From the NCBI GenBank assembly GCA_910587825.1, contig CAJUNJ010000002.1:62001-126000 (forward strand): a stretch of DNA of 64,000 nt, written 5' to 3'. The number at the start of each line of letters is the position of its first letter. The stretch's first letter is position 1. This DNA is from an uncultured Christensenellaceae bacterium (lineage in GTDB: Bacteria > Bacillota > Clostridia > Christensenellales > Borkfalkiaceae). The notes below the pieces were generated by a model. That model ran no database searches. It saw only the letters and a program-made list of their open reading frames with translations, and had not been told where the DNA came from. Position numbers and translations under genes: made by a program. Shown here in pieces: positions 42,677-50,718 of this stretch.

Positions 42677-43363
42677 GTGAAATTGTTTATCTGTAAAAAA
42701 AGTTTGATATTGGCTTTTTGCCTGATACTTCTTGCAGGCGCCGTGTTTGGTATTTGCGCAGGCGCGGTAAACGTCTATTCGCACGAGGGCGAAAGAACCG
42801 TTGTTATAGACGCCGGTCACGGCGGTATAGACGCGGGCGTACACGGAATTAAAACAAACGTTAAAGAAAGCGACATCAATCTGCTTATTGCCAAATATTT
42901 GAGAGGTTATTTCGCAGACGCCGGATTTAACGCGGTTATGACCAGAACGACCCAGGGCGGACTTTACGGAACAAGCACCAAAGGCTTTAAAATGCGCGAT
43001 ATGAAAAAGCGCAAGGAAGTAATTGAAAAGAACGGCGCGGATATGGTAATTTCGGTACACCAGAACTTCTGCCCCGTACCGTCGCGGCGGGGCGGGCAGG
43101 TGTTTTACGACAAAAACAGCGACTGCGGAAAACTGCTTGCCGAAAATATACAAAAAAGCCTTAACGAAATGAAGGAGTGCGTAAAAACCTCCGCTCCGCT
43201 TGTAGGCGACTACTATATGCTTAAATGCACAAGCCAGCCGTCTGCCATTGTAGAGTGCGGGTTTTTATCCAACGCAGAGGACGAAGCACTGCTTACTTCC
43301 GCAGAATACCAGAAAAGCGTAGCTTACGCCATTTTCAAGGGCGCGGTAGCCTACTATTCTTAA
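42677..43363 (+). CDS. cwlD: N-acetylmuramoyl-L-alanine amidase CwlD
   Basis: 228 residues. A signal/anchor helix (about 8-30, SLILAFCLILLAGAVFGICAGAV) is followed by an Amidase_3 domain. Its zinc ligands are VIDAGHGG (His), the Glu in VKESDINL and ISVHQN (His), and the catalytic Glu is in IVECGFLSN. CwlD trims spore cortex peptide side chains to form muramic lactam in spore formers. The GTG at 42677 has no clear Shine-Dalgarno; no better start exists before the signal helix. Followed by a strong bidirectional terminator shared with pnp. Confidence 0.88.
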   Translation: MKLFICKKSLILAFCLILLAGAVFGICAGAVNVYSHEGERTVVIDAGHGGIDAGVHGIKTNVKESDINLLIAKYLRGYFADAGFNAVMTRTTQGGLYGTSTKGFKMRDMKKRKEVIEKNGADMVISVHQNFCPVPSRRGGQVFYDKNSDCGKLLAENIQKSLNEMKECVKTSAPLVGDYYMLKCTSQPSAIVECGFLSNAEDEALLTSAEYQKSVAYAIFKGAVAYYS

Positions 43364-43373
43364 AACATAATTC

Positions 43374-43404
43374 AAGCCCCCGCGCGTACAACGCGCGGGG
43401 GCTT
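43374..43404. terminator. Bidirectional terminator between cwlD and pnp
   Basis: AAGCCCCCGCGCG, loop TACAA, CGCGCGGGGGCTT: a 13-bp GC-rich stem between convergent genes, with A/T residues on both sides. Confidence 0.85.
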
Positions 43405-43416
43405 ATAAAATTGAAT

Positions 43417-45510
43417 TTACATCTTTTCAAGAAGCTTCAAATCTATGCCCTTGTCACCGATTTTAATTATTTCAACCTTGACGGCGTCGCCGATTTTAAC
43501 GACGTCTTCCACCTTTTCCACACGCTTGTCGGAAAGTTTGGAAATATGAATCATACCGTCCTTGCCGGGAGCAAATTCAACGAACGCGCCGAAGTTCATA
43601 ATTCTTACGACCGTGCCTACGAACATATCGCCGACTTCGGGGTCGTGGGCAATGCTCATAATAATAGCCTTAGCCCTTTCGGCATTTTCAATGGGACCCA
43701 GCGCAGAGATATAGCCCTTGCCGCTGTCGTCGTCGTTGAACTCTATTTCGGTATTCGTCTCTTCCATAATCTTCTTGATTACGCTGCCCTGTTTACCGAT
43801 AACGTCACCGATTTTGTCGGGGTCGATTTCAAAGAATATAATTTTGGGAGCGTACTTGGAAAGCCCGGGAGCGACTTCCGGAACAACTTCAAGCATTTTG
43901 GAAAGGATAAACTGTCTGCCCTCGTTAGCCTGATTGATGGCGGTGTGCATAATCTCTTCCGAAATACCCTTAATTTTTATATCCATCTGAATTGCGGTAA
44001 TGCCCTTTACGGTACCCGCAACCTTGAAGTCCATATCGCCCAAGAAATCTTCAAGTCCCTGAATATCGGTAAGAACCTTAAATTCTCCCGTTTCCTGATT
44101 TTTGATAAGTCCCATTGCAACGCCCGCTACGGGAGCTTTGATGGGAACGCCCGCATCCATAAGCGCCATTGTCGAACCGCATACGGAAGCCATTGACGAA
44201 GAACCGTTAGACGAAGTGATGTCGTTTACCACCCTTATTGCATAGGGGAACTTGTCCTCATCGGGAAGTACGGGAATGAGAGCGCGTTCCGCAAGCGCAC
44301 CGTGACCGATTTCACGTCTGCCGGGTGAACGCAAAGCCTTTGCTTCGCCCGTGCAGTAGCCGGGGAAGTTGTACTGGTGCATATATCTCTTTCTTGTCTC
44401 TTCGTCAAGACCTTCAAGCTTCTGCGCTTCGGTAAGCATTGCCAGAGTGCAGGTTGTAAGCGTCTGCGTCTGTCCGCGGGTAAACACAGCCGAACCGTGT
44501 ACGCGGGGAAGAACGCCCCTTTCGCACCATATGGGACGCACGTCCTTTAAACCTCTGCCGTCGGGACGGATACCCTTGTCGAATATCTTTGCGCGTACCT
44601 TTTCTTTGGTAAGGTAGTAAAGGCTGTCTTTAATTTCGCGCTTGTTGTCGGGATAAATTTCCGCGAAGTGTTCCAGAATTTCGGCTTCGGCCTCTTCCTG
44701 TCTTTTTTCCCTCTCCTGTCTGTCGAAAGTGTCGATAGCCCAGTCTATTTTCTTGCCCGCATATTCCCTTACGGCTTTGTCAAGCTCTTCGGGAATATGG
44801 TAAAGTTCAATCTCTTTCTTGGTTTTGCCTACTACGGGGACGATTTCCGTCTCGATAAACTGACAGATTTTCTTTATTTCTTCGAAGCCGTATGTGATTG
44901 CGCCGACCATTTCGTCGTTGGTGACTTCGTCCGCGCCCGCTTCAATCATCAAAATTGCGTCCTTGGTGCCTGCAAGGTTTAAATGTATCCTGCTTACTTC
45001 ACGCTGCGCAAGGTCGGGGTTGATGACGTATTTGCCGTCTACAAGTCCGACGACAACCGAACCCGTGGGCCCCGCCCAAGGAATATCCGAAATTGCGATT
45101 GCAACCGAAGAACCTATCATTGCAAGGGGTTCGGGCGATACGTCGGGTTCTACTGAAAGCGCCTGCGCCGTTACTACTACGTCGTTGAAAAGACCCTTGG
45201 GGAAAAGCGGACGCAGAGGTCTGTCTATAAGTCTTGCCGTAAGGATAGCCTTGTCGCTTGCCCTGCCTTCACGCTTTTTGAAACCGCCGGGAATTTTGCC
45301 GATAGAGTACATTTTCTCTTCATAGTCAACCTGCAAAGGGAAAAAGTCCATACCGTCGCGGGGGCTTGCCGACATACATACGGATACCATAACCGTCGTC
45401 TCTCCGCAACGCACCACGCACGAGCCGTTTGTCTGTTCGGCGTACTTGCCCGTTTCGATAACGACCTCTCTTCCGCCGATTTCAAGTTTGAATTGTTTGA
45501 AATTGTTCAT
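43417..45510 (-). CDS. pnp: Polyribonucleotide nucleotidyltransferase
   Basis: Phosphorolytic 3'-5' exoribonuclease, 697 residues. Two RNase PH cores (RLIDRPLRPLFPKG; RSPGRREIGHGALAERAL), then KH (KIGDVIGKQGSVIKKI) and S1 (VGTVVRIMNFGAFVEFAPGKDG) domains. Lies downstream of rpsO with an intervening terminator, the usual rpsO-pnp pair. Confidence 0.97.
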   Translation of the reverse strand: MNNFKQFKLEIGGREVVIETGKYAEQTNGSCVVRCGETTVMVSVCMSASPRDGMDFFPLQVDYEEKMYSIGKIPGGFKKREGRASDKAILTARLIDRPLRPLFPKGLFNDVVVTAQALSVEPDVSPEPLAMIGSSVAIAISDIPWAGPTGSVVVGLVDGKYVINPDLAQREVSRIHLNLAGTKDAILMIEAGADEVTNDEMVGAITYGFEEIKKICQFIETEIVPVVGKTKKEIELYHIPEELDKAVREYAGKKIDWAIDTFDRQEREKRQEEAEAEILEHFAEIYPDNKREIKDSLYYLTKEKVRAKIFDKGIRPDGRGLKDVRPIWCERGVLPRVHGSAVFTRGQTQTLTTCTLAMLTEAQKLEGLDEETRKRYMHQYNFPGYCTGEAKALRSPGRREIGHGALAERALIPVLPDEDKFPYAIRVVNDITSSNGSSSMASVCGSTMALMDAGVPIKAPVAGVAMGLIKNQETGEFKVLTDIQGLEDFLGDMDFKVAGTVKGITAIQMDIKIKGISEEIMHTAINQANEGRQFILSKMLEVVPEVAPGLSKYAPKIIFFEIDPDKIGDVIGKQGSVIKKIMEETNTEIEFNDDDSGKGYISALGPIENAERAKAIIMSIAHDPEVGDMFVGTVVRIMNFGAFVEFAPGKDGMIHISKLSDKRVEKVEDVVKIGDAVKVEIIKIGDKGIDLKLLEKM

Positions 45511-45556
45511 ACCTAATCTCCTTTTCTGTTCTTGTGTCTGCGGCTCCCGCCGTAGA

Positions 45557-45594
45557 CGAAAAAACGGGTAAGCAAAAATAATGCTTGCCCCGTT
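45557..45594 (-). terminator. Terminator/attenuator between rpsO and pnp
   Basis: On the minus strand AACGGGGCAAGCA pairs with TGCTTACCCGTT (one mismatch), then TTTTTTC. It reduces read-through into pnp. Confidence 0.75.
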
Positions 45595-45598
45595 AATT

Positions 45599-45853
45599 TT
45601 ACTTTCTTAAATTTAAAGCCGCTATAATAGCACGGTATCTTTCGATATCCTTGCCCTTTAAATAATCCAAAAGACCGCGACGGCGACCGACCATCTTCAA
45701 AAGACCGCGGCGCGAGTGATTGTCGTGAATATGTTCTTTAAGGTGTTCGTTCAAGTGATTGATTCTTTCGGTTAAAAGAGCAATCTGAACTTCGGGCGAA
45801 CCTGTGTCGCCTTCCTTAACGGCATATTTTGCAATGATTTCGGACTTTTCCAT
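45599..45853 (-). CDS. rpsO: Ribosomal protein S15
   Basis: 84 residues, slightly short of the usual 88-89. [20 protein letters not shown] and [20 protein letters not shown] are the rRNA-binding signatures. GGAGGA lies upstream of the ATG. S15 binds 16S rRNA helix 22 and often its own leader. Confidence 0.97.
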   Translation of the reverse strand: MEKSEIIAKYAVKEGDTGSPEVQIALLTERINHLNEHLKEHIHDNHSRRGLLKMVGRRRGLLDYLKGKDIERYRAIIAALNLRK

Positions 45854-45872
45854 TTAATTTATCCTCCTATGG

Positions 45873-45966
45873 AAATATTTGCGGGCAACAAAGCAAGCCG
45901 TTGAGTATTCTAACCGCCTTGTAGCCGTAACGCAAATATTTTAACACACCTGTTTAAAAATAGCAA
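45873..45966 (-). promoter_or_regulatory. rpsO promoter and leader with 11-bp inverted repeat
   Basis: TTGCTA (45966-45961), a 17-bp spacer and TAAAAT (45943-45938) predict a start near 45931 and an 80-nt leader. AAATATTTGCG (45941-45931) and CGCAAATATTT (45883-45873) form an 11-bp inverted repeat 47 bp apart, but the upstream arm overlaps the -10 box and would not be in the RNA. The leader is a candidate for S15 autoregulation; not recognised as a known class. Confidence 0.45.
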
Positions 45967-45995
45967 ACGATTTAACGCGGCTTGTAAAATAAATT

Positions 45996-46265
45996 TTAAT
46001 TCATACACTCGCACATAAATCGCACGGCAAATTTTACGCCCGCTTTGAAATAGGCAATGTTAGCTTCGCTTTCGCAAAGCATTTGCCCGTCGACATAGTC
46101 ATTAAAAATTTTAAACTGTTCTTCATTCAAACTGCCTTTAAGCGAGTCGTATAATTCCGAACATTTTTCAGCGCTTTTTTTATATTCTTTGCCCCTGTCT
46201 ATTCTATCGTGAATATCACCCGCATCAACCAAAAACTCTATAATCGAATTGTACATAAACTCCAT
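45996..46265 (-). CDS. Small helical protein of unknown function, XRE partner
   Basis: 89 residues, predicted all-helical (MYNSIIEFLVDAGDIHDRID; SLNEEQFKIFNDYVDGQ; FKAGVKFAVRFMCECMN). AAAGGAG precedes the ATG. Divergent from the XRE regulator with two shared operators between them. It resembles small helical proteins found beside such regulators on mobile elements (DUF6809-like, uncertain). More AT-rich than its neighbours; inserted between rpsO and hemZ. Confidence 0.65.
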   Translation of the reverse strand: MEFMYNSIIEFLVDAGDIHDRIDRGKEYKKSAEKCSELYDSLKGSLNEEQFKIFNDYVDGQMLCESEANIAYFKAGVKFAVRFMCECMN

Positions 46266-46294
46266 AATTTTTTCTCCTTTTGTTTTTTTATTAT

Positions 46295-46345
46295 ATTAGG
46301 AATTTTACCTAATGTCAAGCATATATTAGGAAATTGTCCTATAAT
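46295..46345. promoter_or_regulatory. Twin operators and leaderless promoter of XRE regulator
   Basis: Operator 1 is ATTAGGAATTTTACCTAAT (46295-46313). Operator 2 is ATTAGGAAATTGTCCTATA (46325-46343). Both have ATTAGG, seven bases, CCTA; centres are 30 bp apart, three helical turns. Operator 2 overlaps TATAAT (46340-46345), which lies six bases before the ATG at 46352. This fits autorepression of both divergent genes. Confidence 0.7.
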
Positions 46346-46351
46346 TGTCTT

Positions 46352-46555
46352 ATGAAAAAGCATTTAACACGATTAAAAACCCTAAGAATTGAAAAGCAAT
46401 TAAGCCAAAAACAACTTGCTGACGAATTGAATACAACAAACAGCAGCATCTGCGATTGGGAGTGCGGACGGGCAGAACCCGATATTGATACCTTAATTAA
46501 TATTGCAAAATTTTTCGAAGTATCGGTTGACTACCTATTGGGGTTGGAAGATTAA
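46352..46555 (+). CDS. XRE-family transcriptional regulator
   Basis: 67 residues, a single helix-turn-helix_3 domain: LRIEKQLSQKQLADELNTTN then SSICDWECGRAEPDIDTLIN and the ending VDYLLGLED typical of cI-like repressors. The ATG at 46352 is favoured over a TTG at 46334, which lies inside operator 2. Probable autorepressor of itself and the divergent small gene. Confidence 0.88.
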   Translation: MKKHLTRLKTLRIEKQLSQKQLADELNTTNSSICDWECGRAEPDIDTLINIAKFFEVSVDYLLGLED

Positions 46556-46570
46556 AATTATATAAAGCAC

Positions 46571-46609
46571 GGCGCGGGCTAAGCGGAAAATTTCCGCTTA
46601 GTCCGCGCC
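46571..46609. terminator. Bidirectional terminator between XRE gene and hemZ
   Basis: GGCGCGGGCTAAGCGGAAA pairs with TTTCCGCTTAGTCCGCGCC with one mismatch (about 18 bp), flanked by A/T-rich sequence, between two convergent genes. Confidence 0.8.
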
Positions 46610-46615
46610 TTAAAT

Positions 46616-47977
46616 TTAAGTGAAAAGTTTTATTCTGTCGGCTATTATTTTTTGGGTTTTATTTATATACGTGGGTATATCCTTGGGGGAAGCAAGGCGT
46701 TCTATCCTGTTCTCTTCGCCGAAAAGGCGTTTTGAAATGGCGTTTGCGCCTACGGCGATATTGTCTGAAATTTCTTCCATTACGTCGATATTGTAGACGC
46801 AGGCTTTACCTTGCTTGCACCAGCCTACGTTTTCAAGCCCGCCCGCCTGATATTTCTGGCGGTACATATAATACGGCGCATAGCCCGCCTTTGAAAGCTT
46901 TTGACGGGACAAGTCCACCATTTCGTTTATGCCCGAAATATTTAAGCGTTTGACCTCTTCTTTAAGTTTTGCGCCCGACTTCAAAGACAGCGTATGCACG
47001 GTTATATTTGCGGGGTCAAGCGAAATTGCTTTGTCAAGCGATTTTACAAAGTCGTTTACGCTTTCGTCCGCAAGCCCCGCTATTAAGTCGAGATTTATAT
47101 CGAAGCCGTATTTTTTCGCGCTTTCATAAGCGGAGACCGTCTGCGCTGAGGTGTGCGCCCTGCCTATCTTTGCAAGCGTTGCATCGTTGAAAGTCTGCGG
47201 GTTGACGCAAATGCGCGTAACGCCGTACCGCTTTGAAAGCGCAAGCTTTTCTTCGGTAAACATATCCGGCCTGCCCGCTTCCACAGTGTATTCGGGAATA
47301 TCGGGAAATTCCCGCGCGACGGCGGAATATACGCGTTCAAGCTGGTTTACGTCAAACACGAAGGGCGTCCCGCCGCCGATATACACGCTGTTAAGCCTTT
47401 TTACAAGCCCCTTTACGGAATGAATTTCTTCTACAAGACAGTCGATATACTTTTCGACGTAAGCTCGCGTAGCGCTTATCGGCGCGGTTATGAACGAGCA
47501 GTATTGACATTTAGTCGGGCAAAAAGGTATGCTTATAAACAAGTCCTGCCCCGCGCCCGTACCCGAAGTGTTTTTCTGCGTGGCGATTATGTCCGTGACA
47601 AGCGAAATTTTATCCTTGCCGACGCACATTTTTTCAAACAGCGGGACGTAGTCTTTGCCGTCCGAAAGTTCGGTATAGGCAAGCTTTGTAGGTCTTATGC
47701 CCGTAAGCGCACCCCAGGGCAACCCGCCCCTTTCCGCGGAAATAATCTTATAAAACGCAAGCTTTGCAAACCGCTTGGCAAACCTGCGGAATTGCAGGTC
47801 GTCTTCGGGTTCGCATTCGTCTTCGAAATCGTAAAACTCACCGCCGTATTCTATGGAATTAAAAAATCTGCCGTTTGCAAATTCAAAATAGTGGGTAAAG
47901 TCCTCTTCTTCGCAGTCAAACGCGCGTATGACGTCCATTATTTCGGGACGGAGATATTCGCTGTTAGTAGTCAACAT
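46616..47977 (-). CDS. hemZ: Radical SAM protein HemZ (coproporphyrinogen III oxidase-like)
   Basis: 453 residues. A HemZ-specific N-terminal region (LPWGALTGIRPTKLAY) precedes the radical SAM core with CPTKCQYCSF (CxxxCxxC) and VYIGGGTPFVF. Typically an oxygen-independent coproporphyrinogen dehydrogenase relative, though many anaerobes carry it without heme synthesis, so its reaction here is open. Starts 4 nt after the MBL gene in the conserved rel-MBL-hemZ order. Confidence 0.9.
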   Translation of the reverse strand: MLTTNSEYLRPEIMDVIRAFDCEEEDFTHYFEFANGRFFNSIEYGGEFYDFEDECEPEDDLQFRRFAKRFAKLAFYKIISAERGGLPWGALTGIRPTKLAYTELSDGKDYVPLFEKMCVGKDKISLVTDIIATQKNTSGTGAGQDLFISIPFCPTKCQYCSFITAPISATRAYVEKYIDCLVEEIHSVKGLVKRLNSVYIGGGTPFVFDVNQLERVYSAVAREFPDIPEYTVEAGRPDMFTEEKLALSKRYGVTRICVNPQTFNDATLAKIGRAHTSAQTVSAYESAKKYGFDINLDLIAGLADESVNDFVKSLDKAISLDPANITVHTLSLKSGAKLKEEVKRLNISGINEMVDLSRQKLSKAGYAPYYMYRQKYQAGGLENVGWCKQGKACVYNIDVMEEISDNIAVGANAISKRLFGEENRIERLASPKDIPTYINKTQKIIADRIKLFT

Positions 47978-47981
47978 AATT

Positions 47982-48584
47982 TTATCTTAAATAGGGATTG
48001 TATTTTCTTTCGCGGGCAAGCGTTGTGTCTTCGCCGTGACCGCAGTACACGGCGTAATCTCCGTCGAGCAAGCAAAGCTTTTTAAGGCTTTCTTTAAGCC
48101 GTATTACGTCGCCCGTGGGCAAATCACACCTGCCCACGCTTCCCGCAAACAGCGTGTCGCCCGTAAACAGCTTGCCGTCTGAAATGTAGCAGACCCCGCC
48201 GACGGTATGCCCGCCCGAAGATATGACGGTAAAAGTCATTCCGCCGAGGCTTATAACTTCTCCGTCGGAAAGGGTTTTGTAAATTTCGAAATACGGAATA
48301 TTCACTCCGCCGAATATGCCCCTGTTTTCCGGACAGGAAATAAATTTATCTTCGCCGTCGCCGCAATATATCGGTACGCCGTTTTCATAAAATTTTCCGC
48401 AACCGCCCACGTGGTCGAAGTGACCGTGAGTCAAAAGCACGGCGACGGGCTTTAAATTCATTTCAAGGCAGGCGTCGTAAACGGACGGCGATGCGCAGTC
48501 TATAACCACTGCGGTTTTGCCGTCGTTCGTAAGCACGTAAGTATTGCAGCCGTAGCCGTAATCTGTAATTTTTGTAACCTGCAT
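47982..48584 (-). CDS. MBL-fold metallohydrolase, glyoxalase II-like
   Basis: 200 residues. LTHGHFDHVGG gives the HxHxDH metal site, with HTVGGVCY, FTGDTLFAGSVGR and the C-terminal CGHGEDT completing the two-metal site. Short form lacking the glyoxalase II C-terminal domain; likely a thioester or related hydrolase. Two nt downstream of rel. Confidence 0.92.
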   Translation of the reverse strand: MQVTKITDYGYGCNTYVLTNDGKTAVVIDCASPSVYDACLEMNLKPVAVLLTHGHFDHVGGCGKFYENGVPIYCGDGEDKFISCPENRGIFGGVNIPYFEIYKTLSDGEVISLGGMTFTVISSGGHTVGGVCYISDGKLFTGDTLFAGSVGRCDLPTGDVIRLKESLKKLCLLDGDYAVYCGHGEDTTLARERKYNPYLR

Positions 48585-48586
48585 AA

Positions 48587-50713
48587 TCAGTTTGTCGTGC
48601 GGTAAACGTCTATTACCCGCTTATCCTTTTTAAGACGGTTGATAAGCATATCCATATCAGAACGCCTGTTAAGCCTTATACGCAAATCGAATTCCGCCTG
48701 TTTTTCCTTATTGACCCTGCCGTTTATAGCCGTCATAGACAAGTGCAGGGCTGAAATTTCGGAAGTAATGAACGCAATAAGTCCGTCCCTGTCGTCTGCG
48801 ATTATCTTTATACCGGCTATAAACTCCGTCTGTTCGCCCGTCCACTGCGCCGGGTGAAGGCGTTCTCTGTCTTCCCTCTTTAAGTTGGGACAGTCCGAAC
48901 GGTGGATAATTACTCCCCTGCCTCGTGACACGAAGCCGACGATGTCGTCGCCGGGGACAGGGTTGCAACAGTGCGCAAATCGCACCAGAAGCCCGCTTAA
49001 ACCCTTTACGGAAACACTGCCGGAAGGAGTATTTCTGAGTTTGTCCGTGGTAAGCATTTCTGCGGGTTTGGGCACTTCTTTATTATAATAGTCTATAAGC
49101 TTGAAAATGACCTGATTTACCCCGACCGCGCCGTAGCCGACCGAAGCCATCATTTCGTTTACCGAAGAAAACACAAGCTTATTGGAAAGTTTGTTGAAGG
49201 ATTCTTCCGTGAGAATGTCGGCAAGATTGTACCCGCGCCTCTTTGCTTCGGCTTCGAGCATAGCTTTGCCGGTTTTGGCGTTGTCTTCCTTCATCTCGCG
49301 CTTAAAGAACTGCCGTATCTTGGCGCGGGCGGAACCCGATTTTACGAATTTAAGCCAATCCCACGACGGTCCCTTTGCCGTTGGCGAAGTAAGAATTTCT
49401 ACGACGTCGCCCGTGTGCAGCGACGAATTTAAGGGGACAATGCGTGAATTTACCTTTGCGCCTACGCATTTATTGCCGACTTCGGAGTGAATTGCGTATG
49501 CAAAATCGACGGGCGTTGCCTCCAACGGAAGTGAAATTACTTTGCCGTGCGGGGTAAAGACAAGCAGTTCGTTTGAATACAAGTCATTTTTAAGACTGTC
49601 TACAAATTCCTTGGAATCGTTTAAACTGCCCTGCCAGTCCATTACGTCGCGTATCCAGGAAAGACGCTGGTCAAAGCCCGTTTCGCTTACCTTCTGTTCC
49701 TTGTACCTCCAATGCGCCGCGATACCGAATTCAGCCATTTTGTGCATTTCCTGTGTGCGTATCTGAATTTCGAATATCTGACCGAAATCTGTAACAACCG
49801 TGGTGTGAAGCGACTGGTACATATTGCGCTTGGGGGTTGCGATGTAGTCCTTAATGCGCCCCGGGACGGGCTTCCACTGTTTGTGTATTTTGCCCAGAAC
49901 TTCATAACATTCTTCAACCGTGCCGACTATAACGCGGACGGCGGACAAGTCGTAAATCTGGTCAAGCGACTTGTCCTGATTTTTCATCTTTTTGTATATC
50001 GAAAAAAAGTGTTTCGGTCTGCCGAACACTTCGCCGCCTATCCCGCTTTCTTCAAGCATTTCTTTAAGACGCGACACCACAGAGTCAACAAAACTTCTGC
50101 GTTCGGCAAGTTTTTGGTGGATGTTTGTGACAAGATATTCGTATGCTTCGGGGTCAAGATATTTTAAGCATAAATCTTCGAGTTCGCACTTAATCTGCGA
50201 TATACCCAATCTGCCGGCAAGCGGGGTAAAAATTTCAAGCGTTTCTTTTGAAATGCGTTGCTGGCGTTCGTCCGAAAGAAAATTGAGAGAACGCATATTG
50301 TGAAGCCTGTCGGCAAGCTTAATTATAATTACGCGCACGTCGTTTGCCATAGACACAAAAATTTTGCGGAAGTTTTCGGCGTCCTCTTCCTCGTGCGAAG
50401 CATAGCGTATTTTGTCGAGTTTTGTAACCCCATCGACAAGCGTCAGAATTTCGTCGCCGAAGCGCGAACGGATATCTTCGGCTGTCGCTTCGGTATCTTC
50501 TATTACGTCGTGAAGAAAAGCCGCGGCGACGGACGGGGTGTCCATTCCGAGGTCGATAAGTATTTCGGCAACGGCGCAGGGGTGCGTAAAATAGGGTTCG
50601 CCCGAAGCGCGTTTCTGCCCGTCGTGCATAAGCTCCGCATAGCGGTATGCCGAAAGCAAAATCTGCCTGTCGGGTTCCGGATAGACGTTTAATTTATCGA
50701 GTACGGTTTTCAT
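48587..50713 (-). CDS. rel: Bifunctional (p)ppGpp synthetase/hydrolase Rel
   Basis: 708 residues. HD hydrolase (YFTHPCAVAEIL; FLHDVIEDT), synthetase (FSIYKKMKNQDKSLDQIYDLSAVR; AAHWRYKEQ), TGS (VFTPHGKVISLPLEATPVDF), a zinc-finger-like region (RFAHCCNPVPGDDIVGFV) and a C-terminal ACT domain. All hydrolase and synthetase residues look intact. Five nt downstream of recJ. Confidence 0.97.
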   Translation of the reverse strand: MKTVLDKLNVYPEPDRQILLSAYRYAELMHDGQKRASGEPYFTHPCAVAEILIDLGMDTPSVAAAFLHDVIEDTEATAEDIRSRFGDEILTLVDGVTKLDKIRYASHEEEDAENFRKIFVSMANDVRVIIIKLADRLHNMRSLNFLSDERQQRISKETLEIFTPLAGRLGISQIKCELEDLCLKYLDPEAYEYLVTNIHQKLAERRSFVDSVVSRLKEMLEESGIGGEVFGRPKHFFSIYKKMKNQDKSLDQIYDLSAVRVIVGTVEECYEVLGKIHKQWKPVPGRIKDYIATPKRNMYQSLHTTVVTDFGQIFEIQIRTQEMHKMAEFGIAAHWRYKEQKVSETGFDQRLSWIRDVMDWQGSLNDSKEFVDSLKNDLYSNELLVFTPHGKVISLPLEATPVDFAYAIHSEVGNKCVGAKVNSRIVPLNSSLHTGDVVEILTSPTAKGPSWDWLKFVKSGSARAKIRQFFKREMKEDNAKTGKAMLEAEAKRRGYNLADILTEESFNKLSNKLVFSSVNEMMASVGYGAVGVNQVIFKLIDYYNKEVPKPAEMLTTDKLRNTPSGSVSVKGLSGLLVRFAHCCNPVPGDDIVGFVSRGRGVIIHRSDCPNLKREDRERLHPAQWTGEQTEFIAGIKIIADDRDGLIAFITSEISALHLSMTAINGRVNKEKQAEFDLRIRLNRRSDMDMLINRLKKDKRVIDVYRTTN

Positions 50714-50718
50714 AAAAT

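Noticed and set aside
45873..45941. S15-binding RNA stem from the 11-bp inverted repeat before rpsO
   Set aside because: The upstream arm overlaps the predicted -10 box, so it would not be transcribed; kept only as a DNA-level repeat.
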